The notes under the pieces: model-generated | Told to the model about the DNA's origin: nothing | Seen by the model: only the letters and a program-made list of their open reading frames with translations | Databases searched by the model: none | Translations under genes and position numbers: made by a program | Assembly (NCBI GenBank): GCA_016193395.1 | Contig: JACPSH010000046.1 | Coordinates: 1 to 64,000 of the forward strand | Direction: 5' to 3' | Source of the DNA: Gammaproteobacteria bacterium | GTDB taxonomy: Bacteria; Pseudomonadota; Gammaproteobacteria; Eutrophobiales; Eutrophobiaceae | DNA length: 64,000 nt | Shown: piece after piece, positions 58,931-64,000 of the stretch | How the letters are laid out: every line of letters starts with the position of its first letter | How positions within the stretch are numbered: the stretch's first letter is position 1

Positions 58931-59797
58931 ATGAACGATTCAGGCAAAGCCAGGCGCAATCTGCAATTCCTGCTGTTCGGGCTCATGCTTGCCCTGCAGA
59001 GCGGCTGCGTCTCTACTTCTGCCCGATCTTCCCTCGGACTGCCTGGCGGGCCGCCGGCTACGCCTTCAGCGGGGGTGCCGGGTGGAACGCCAAGCCTGCC
59101 TTCCGGTTCGACCGGTGGCGCCCCGGGGATTCCCTCCGGCACGGATTCCGGTGACGCGACCGCGGGGACAGGGAATGACCCGGCTTCCTCGACGGGGAGC
59201 GGAGAAGCGCAGAAACCCGAAACTTCGGGAGAGCTAGACGCCGCCGGCAAGACCGACGATGAAATCCTTGCCGAGGCATTGGAGGAGTTTAACCGGCAGA
59301 AGGGCGCGCCGGCCGGAGAATCAGAGGGATCCGCCGAGGGAAATCTGCCGGGCACTGAACCGTCCACCACCGGCTCGGAAAAAGTCGCGGCCCTGAACGA
59401 CAAACTGAGCGGTGAATTCGAGGAGTTCGATCGCAAGATGTTGAGCGAACGCGACCTGGTGCGGAGCAAGGACAACGTCGAAGGCAACCGTGGATTCGAC
59501 GATCGGGACAGTTTCGAAACCGCGGAGGGCGGCGGCAGCGGAGAGGGCGAGGCGGCCGAAGAAACACAGACCGCCATGGCCGACCGCGACTTGCCGGCGA
59601 GAGATTCAGCCTCCCTGAAAGCCGAAGGCGATACTCCGGCAAATTCAACCAGCAACATCCCCGACGACCTGGTGAGCGGGGAGGGCGACGACATCATCGC
59701 GCGCCAGCTCCGGGAGGCCGCGATGAAGGAGTCCGATCCGAAACTCCGGGAGAAGCTCTGGGAAGAGTATCGAAAGTACAAGAGAGACCAGAAATGA
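58931..59797 (+). CDS. Low-complexity lipoprotein
   Basis: 288 residues from ATG 58931. The N terminus FLLFGLMLALQSGC ends in a lipobox with the lipidated Cys near residue 22. The next ~90 residues are Gly/Pro/Ser/Thr-rich (LPGGPPATPSAGVPGGTPSL) and probably unstructured. The middle is acidic (EEFNRQKG..., EFEEFDRKML), and the C terminus has a helix DDIIARQLREAAMKESDPKLREKLWEEYRKYKRDQK. No known domain is seen. Its stop overlaps the next gene (ATGA), making it the first of a four-gene operon. Confidence 0.7.
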   Translation: MNDSGKARRNLQFLLFGLMLALQSGCVSTSARSSLGLPGGPPATPSAGVPGGTPSLPSGSTGGAPGIPSGTDSGDATAGTGNDPASSTGSGEAQKPETSGELDAAGKTDDEILAEALEEFNRQKGAPAGESEGSAEGNLPGTEPSTTGSEKVAALNDKLSGEFEEFDRKMLSERDLVRSKDNVEGNRGFDDRDSFETAEGGGSGEGEAAEETQTAMADRDLPARDSASLKAEGDTPANSTSNIPDDLVSGEGDDIIARQLREAAMKESDPKLREKLWEEYRKYKRDQK

Positions 59798-60984
59798 ACA
59801 CGGCGCGCGCAGCACGGTACGTCGCGGCCGCGCTGCTCGGCATCATGGCGGCCGGTTGCAACACCACCACGGTCAAGACCACCGAGCACGAACAGGTCCG
59901 CACCGAGCCTGTCCCGATCGCGGAGAACCTGCTGCTTGACGTAGGCATCGGCATTTTCAACCCGGGAGTCGGCGGCCTGGGCGACGAGGACGAGGCGGTG
60001 TTTGCCAGGATCCGCGAAGCCGAGGCCCGTTTCATGCCATTCAAGCTGGCGGAAACCCTGCAGAACAGCGGCAACTGGGGCGCGGTCCGCGTCATCCCGG
60101 ATCGGCAGAGCGAAATGGATGTCTGGGTGGACGCTGAAATCCTGAAATCGGACGGGGCCACCCTGGTCCTGCAGGTCAGCGTGGAAGACGCATCGGGCAG
60201 GCAGTGGTACACGAAGAGATACGAAGAGTCCGCGAGCAAGTACTCCTACGCGGATGACCTGGCGACGCGCATGGAGCCGTTCCAGGGGACCTATAACCAG
60301 ATTGCGAACGACATGCTGGTGTTCCGCCAGCGGCTGAACGCGGCCGACGTGGCGGCGATCCGCCAGATCTCCGAACTGAAATTCGCGAAGGAATTTTCGC
60401 CCGAGGCATTCAGCAATCACCTGGAAGTGGATGACCGGGGGGACTACCACATCAAGCGGCTGCCGGCGGCCAACGATCCCATCCTGGTCCAGGTCCGGCA
60501 GATCCGCGAGCGCGACTACGTGTTCGTCGATACCTTGCAGGAATACTACGCGTCATTCGTCCGTCAGATGGAAGAGCCGTACCGGGAGTGGCGCGAAGCC
60601 TATTACGTGGAAAGCAAGGCATTGAAGGAGGTCCAGGCCAAATCCAACGCCCGCCTGATTGGCGGCGCGCTCGCCGTGCTGGCGGGCATCCTGGCGCAGG
60701 GCGTGGACAGCCGCACCGCCAATGCCGCCGGTTGGGTCGGCATCGGCGCTGGCGCCACGGCCGTGATGAGCGGCCTCAACAAGCGTGAAGAAGCCAAGAT
60801 CCACATCGAGGCTCTGGAAGAAATCTCCGCATCCCTCAACTCCGAGATCGAACCGCACACGATCACACTCGAGGATCGCACCGTGACCCTTACCGGGACC
60901 GTGACCGAGCAATACCATCAGTGGCGCCAGATCCTGAAGGACCTTTACGCCGCCGAAACGGGAAAGGCCCCGGCGACGAATTGA
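59794..60984 (+). CDS. Unknown lipoprotein with C-terminal glycine-zipper-like helix
   Basis: 396 residues. LLGIMAAGC is a lipobox (Cys22). The mature part starts with paired strands (FMPFKLAETLQNSGNWGAVRVIP and DVWVDAEILKSDGATLVLQVSVEDA), then a helical region with DYVFVDTLQEYYASFVRQMEEPYREWR, and a hydrophobic Gly/Ala-rich segment (LIGGALAVLAGILAQG ... AAGWVGIGAGATAVMSGL). The last 60 residues are beta again (ITLEDRTVTLTGTVTEQY). I do not recognise a named family. It starts inside the first gene and is coupled to it. Confidence 0.72.
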   Translation: MNTARAARYVAAALLGIMAAGCNTTTVKTTEHEQVRTEPVPIAENLLLDVGIGIFNPGVGGLGDEDEAVFARIREAEARFMPFKLAETLQNSGNWGAVRVIPDRQSEMDVWVDAEILKSDGATLVLQVSVEDASGRQWYTKRYEESASKYSYADDLATRMEPFQGTYNQIANDMLVFRQRLNAADVAAIRQISELKFAKEFSPEAFSNHLEVDDRGDYHIKRLPAANDPILVQVRQIRERDYVFVDTLQEYYASFVRQMEEPYREWREAYYVESKALKEVQAKSNARLIGGALAVLAGILAQGVDSRTANAAGWVGIGAGATAVMSGLNKREEAKIHIEALEEISASLNSEIEPHTITLEDRTVTLTGTVTEQYHQWRQILKDLYAAETGKAPATN

Positions 60985-60993
60985 CCCGGTGAT

Positions 60994-62553
60994 ATGGCTC
61001 CCGCGCAGGAGGAGGGTTCCAGCCCTGGTTTTGCGAAGATCAGGCCGGTCAGCCTGGATCTGACCGCCCGATCGTCCGCACCCGCTCCGGAAAAGTCGCA
61101 AAAGCGCCCGCCGCAACACCTTCTGTTGTGGATCGGCCTCGGCGTATTGTCGGTGTGCGTCGCCGCCGTCATTTTTGTTCTCCCGAACTGGTTTGAAACC
61201 TCAGCCCCCGCGTCTGGGCCCGCCGCGCTGCCTGCAGAACCCGCGGCCGTGCCCCCGCAGAAACAGGCAGCACCGGTGACCGCGGCCGATGCGCCCTGGC
61301 GGCGTGTGCAGCAGACGGAGCTGCGCCGCGAGGCGCAGGAGATCCTTCAGCAGATGTTGGACGCGCAGAAGCTTCTCACGGAGAAGGGCGTCACCTCCTG
61401 GGCCGGAGAGGAGTACGCGGCGGCGCTGGAGCATGCGGAAGCGGGCGATGCGGAGTACGCCCAGCAGAATTTCGAACAGGCCAATATCGAATACAAGGAG
61501 GCATTCCAGATCCTCACGCAGCTCACCGAGAGGATCGAGCCCCTGTTCCAGCAGTCGATCAAGCAGGGAAACCAGGCGCTGGAAGAGGGCAATTCGAAAA
61601 AAGCGAAGGCGGCCTTCAACCTCGCGCTGACGATGGACAGGATCGATCGCGCGGCGCTTCAGGGACTCGCGCGGGCCGATTCCCTGGATGAGGTGTTTGC
61701 GCTCATCAACCAGGGCGACGATCTCGCGGCGGCCGGGAAGCTGGAGGACGCGCGGGCGGCATACCGGAAGGCGCTGGAATTGGACGGCCTTTCGGCCAGG
61801 GCAAAGGAGAAGCTCGACGGCGCCGCTGCGCTGATCAGGGATCGGGACTTCAGCCGCAGCATGTCGGTGGCCTTCGGCTTGCTGGAGCAGAATCAGCTCG
61901 ATCAGGCGCGCAAGGGCTTCTCGGAAGCGCTGCGCATCAAGCCCGGCGCCCGCGAGGCGCTCGCGGGGCTCGAACAGGCCGAGGGAGGTCTCAGGGCAAA
62001 CCGGATCGACGCCCTGCTCTCACAGGCAAAGGATCTCGAAACGCAGGAACGGTGGCGCGAGTCCCAGGAGAAGTATGAATCGGTATTGGCGCTGGACGCG
62101 GGCATGTCCGTGGCGCAGCAGGGCAAAGAGCTGACCGCGACGCGGGCCGGCATCCACGATCGCCTGGAGGGAATCCTGGCGCAGCCGGCGCGGATCTACG
62201 ATGAGGCGGTCTATGCGGAAACTGCGGCCTTCCACCGAAAGCTGCGTGGCCTCGCCAATCCGGGTCCGACATTGAGCAGGCAACTGGCCTCGCTCGAAGG
62301 GTTCCTGAACAAGGCCGTCACGCCGGTGGGTGTGCAACTCGTATCCGATAACCTGACCCAGGTGACACTGCACAAGGTCGGTGATCTCGGCGCGTTTACG
62401 ACCCGCAAGGTATCCCTGCGGCCGGGCCGCTACGTGGTCGCGGGGTACCGCGAAGGCTACCAGGATGCCCGCCGGGAGTTTTTCGTGGATCCGGACAAAC
62501 CGGTGGAGGCCATCACGATCCAGGCCGATCAGAAGATTGCGCTGGGACGCTGA
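60994..62553 (+). CDS. Membrane-anchored TPR-like protein
   Basis: 519 residues. One membrane helix (HLLLWIGLGVLSVCVAAVIFVL, residues ~42-65) follows a cytoplasmic N terminus. A proline-rich linker leads to a region of helix pairs with TPR rhythm (EEYAAALEHAEAGDAEYAQQNFEQANIEYKEAF; GDDLAAAGKLEDARAAYRKALELDGLSARAKEKLDGA). The final ~100 residues form a beta domain (DNLTQVTLHKVGDLGAFTTRKVSLRPGRYVVAGYREGY), like a PEGA domain. It would work in the periplasm with the next gene's PEGA protein. Ten bases follow the previous gene. Confidence 0.75.
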   Translation: MAPAQEEGSSPGFAKIRPVSLDLTARSSAPAPEKSQKRPPQHLLLWIGLGVLSVCVAAVIFVLPNWFETSAPASGPAALPAEPAAVPPQKQAAPVTAADAPWRRVQQTELRREAQEILQQMLDAQKLLTEKGVTSWAGEEYAAALEHAEAGDAEYAQQNFEQANIEYKEAFQILTQLTERIEPLFQQSIKQGNQALEEGNSKKAKAAFNLALTMDRIDRAALQGLARADSLDEVFALINQGDDLAAAGKLEDARAAYRKALELDGLSARAKEKLDGAAALIRDRDFSRSMSVAFGLLEQNQLDQARKGFSEALRIKPGAREALAGLEQAEGGLRANRIDALLSQAKDLETQERWRESQEKYESVLALDAGMSVAQQGKELTATRAGIHDRLEGILAQPARIYDEAVYAETAAFHRKLRGLANPGPTLSRQLASLEGFLNKAVTPVGVQLVSDNLTQVTLHKVGDLGAFTTRKVSLRPGRYVVAGYREGYQDARREFFVDPDKPVEAITIQADQKIALGR

Positions 62554-62583
62554 CACCACCGGCATTTTCGCCTCCGGGACAAG

Positions 62584-64000
62584 ATGGACTTGAAGGGGGA
62601 CAACCTGGGACTTGGGGCGGCGGCCGGCCGCGACGAAATCGTCAGGCCGGTGAATTTCGAACCGCACCGTCAACACAAAGCGGGGGCGCGCATTGCGATT
62701 GCGCCCCGCACCTGGCTGATTGCCGTTCCGTTCGCCGTTGTCGCGTTGATTGCCTGGTTTATGTTCGCGGCAAGGGCCGTCTATATCGAGGTCAGCCCCG
62801 AGGACTCCGATGTCGGTATCGACGGTGTCCTGAAATTGCGGCTGGGTGATCGCTTCCTGCTGTTGCCGGGTGAATACGCGCTGGTCCTCTCCGCGGAGGG
62901 GTACCGTCCGCTCACCGAGGCGCTCCCGATCGGGGACGCCCCGGATCAGCATTTCACCTACGAGTTGCAGCGCCTTCCCGGACACCTGGCCGTCGATACC
63001 GGGCCGGTCATGGGCGCGGAGGTCTTCGTCGACGGCAAGTCGCGTGGCAAGACGCCGGTGACGATCCGGGATCTTGCGCACGGACGGCACCAGGTCCGGA
63101 TCACCGCGGACAGGTACGCGCCGCATGAAGAGTCTGTAGAGATGGAAGGTCTGGACAAGTCGCAATCGTTGAAAGTGACCCTGGCGCCGGCCTGGGCGGA
63201 CGTGACCCTCAAGTCCGAGCCGGCCGGGGCGGAAGTGCTTGTCGACGATCAACCGGCTGGCGTCACGCCCGTGACCGCGCCGATCATCGAAGGCACGCAC
63301 AGCGTGCGCGTGCGTTCGCCCGGGTACAAGGACTGGCAGAAAGAACTAAGAGTCGCGGCGGGCGAGCCGCAGAGTCTGGAGGACATCCGGCTGGAACTCG
63401 CCGAAGCGGTCGTATTCCTGAGTTCGGAGCCTTCCGCCGCGAGTGTCACCGTCGATGGCGAGTACCGGGGACTGACCCCTCTGGAGTTGGCGCTCACGCC
63501 GGGACGCACCAGCACCGTCCGCCTGTTCAAGCAGGGCTACAAGGGCGCCGTGCGCGAGATCAGCGCGAAACCGCGCGACAGCCTGCGCGTTGCGGTGCCG
63601 ATGCAGCCGGAGCTGGCCACGGTCGAAGTCACGGTCGAGCCGGCGGACGCGAGCATTTTTGTCGACGGCGTATTGAAGGGGATCGGCCGGCAGATGTTGC
63701 AGCTGCCAGCCCGGAAGCATCAGATCGCGGCCCGCAAGGACGGATATGTCGACTACCAGATCGCGGTGACGCCGCACACGGATTTCACCCAGCAGGTCAA
63801 GATTAAACTGCAGTCGCAGCAGCAGGCGCGGCAGGCCGCGATCAAGTCCGCCATCCGGACGGCGCAGGGACAGGAATTGAAGCTGTTTCGCCCCGGCACC
63901 TTCACCCTGGGGGCGTCCCGCCGAGAGCCGGGCCGGCGGGCGAACGAAACCCTGCTGACGGTCAGGCTGACGCGGCCGTTCTACCTGGGGCTGAAGGAAG
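62584..64000 (+). CDS. PEGA-repeat membrane protein fused to a formylglycine-generating-enzyme-like domain (3' end outside window)
   Basis: At least 472 residues, open to the window end. A membrane helix lies near residues 42-62 (WLIAVPFAVVALIAWFMF). Then come four or five PEGA repeats of ~70 residues, each with a GxEVFVDGKSRGKTPV-type core (VTLKSEPAGAEVLVDDQPAG, VFLSSEPSAASVTVDGEYRG, VTVEPADASIFVDGVLKG). The last ~45 residues, LKLFRPGTFTLGASRREPGRRANETLLTVRLTRPFYLG, begin an FGE-sulfatase/SUMF1-type domain. These domains oxidise cysteines or iron-bind, but most bacterial copies are unproven. It ends the operon starting at 58931 within the window. Confidence 0.85.
   Translation, partial: MDLKGDNLGLGAAAGRDEIVRPVNFEPHRQHKAGARIAIAPRTWLIAVPFAVVALIAWFMFAARAVYIEVSPEDSDVGIDGVLKLRLGDRFLLLPGEYALVLSAEGYRPLTEALPIGDAPDQHFTYELQRLPGHLAVDTGPVMGAEVFVDGKSRGKTPVTIRDLAHGRHQVRITADRYAPHEESVEMEGLDKSQSLKVTLAPAWADVTLKSEPAGAEVLVDDQPAGVTPVTAPIIEGTHSVRVRSPGYKDWQKELRVAAGEPQSLEDIRLELAEAVVFLSSEPSAASVTVDGEYRGLTPLELALTPGRTSTVRLFKQGYKGAVREISAKPRDSLRVAVPMQPELATVEVTVEPADASIFVDGVLKGIGRQMLQLPARKHQIAARKDGYVDYQIAVTPHTDFTQQVKIKLQSQQQARQAAIKSAIRTAQGQELKLFRPGTFTLGASRREPGRRANETLLTVRLTRPFYLGLKE

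Noticed and set aside
1-64000. tRNA or rRNA genes
   Set aside because: No tRNA-like cloverleaf with GGTTCNANNCC arm or rRNA segment was noticed in intergenic DNA; a covariance scan was not possible.

Overview
The window is 64 kb of GC-rich DNA from a bacterium that looks like a member of the Pseudomonadota, probably a beta- or gammaproteobacterium. The reasons are an RTX protein, PcaF-type thiolase, CstA/YbdD, M20 and PBP4-type exoenzymes, DMT transporters, a GGDEF/EAL protein and FNR/ANR-type palindromes. Nothing seen fixes the genus. No rRNA, tRNA or CRISPR array was found.

Layout. 1-4 kb: the 3' end of an RTX gene, a cytosine-rich-family small protein, a CaiB/BaiF CoA-transferase and a thiolase. 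4-8 kb: a three-gene operon of a membrane c-di-GMP enzyme, an outer-membrane barrel-like protein and a periplasmic cupredoxin. 8-16.5 kb: ferredoxin, quinone oxidoreductase, ECF sigma with a zinc anti-sigma and a small exported protein, a NodIJ-like ABC exporter, a DUF4870 protein, bioA and a ferredoxin-reductase-like flavoprotein. 16.6-18.6 kb: an integrase-less integron cassette array (CALIN) with two attC sites, carrying brnTA behind a perfect 26-bp palindromic operator and a CDF-like transporter, followed by a toxin/antitoxin pair whose toxin is cut at the cassette boundary. 18.7-31 kb: racemase-like protein, Ca/Na antiporter, GFA protein, a large unknown membrane protein, M20 peptidase, DacB, a ThDP enzyme, two tandem DMT transporters and etfAB.

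31-38.5 kb: gabD-gabT-lhgO (GABA / glutarate-type catabolism), a methyltransferase, a small heat-shock protein and a YeiH-type transporter. 38.6-54 kb is the most interesting part: a FadJ-type beta-oxidation protein, an acyl-CoA dehydrogenase, a tandem EthD protein, and a tight nine-gene cluster (nitroreductase, unknown cysteine-rich protein, acyl-CoA carboxyltransferase, large and small subunits of a B12-dependent acyl-CoA mutase, amidohydrolase, SDR, GntR regulator, aryl-acid CoA ligase) with a facing AAHS-type aromatic-acid MFS transporter. I read this as a catabolic island in which an imported aromatic or aryl-substituted acid is made into a CoA ester, rearranged by the mutase, decarboxylated or carboxylated, and beta-oxidised. 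FNR-type boxes precede hsp20, fadJ and the nine-gene cluster. At hsp20 and fadJ the box-to-minus-10 geometry is identical and class-II like, so low-oxygen control is likely.

54-64 kb: hicBA, an M48 peptidase-cstA-ybdD-Sel1 operon, and an operon of two lipoproteins, a TPR-like membrane protein and a PEGA-repeat protein that runs into a formylglycine-generating-enzyme-like domain at the window edge. Several dispersed palindromic or heptamer-based repeats lie between genes, and one lies inside ybdD.
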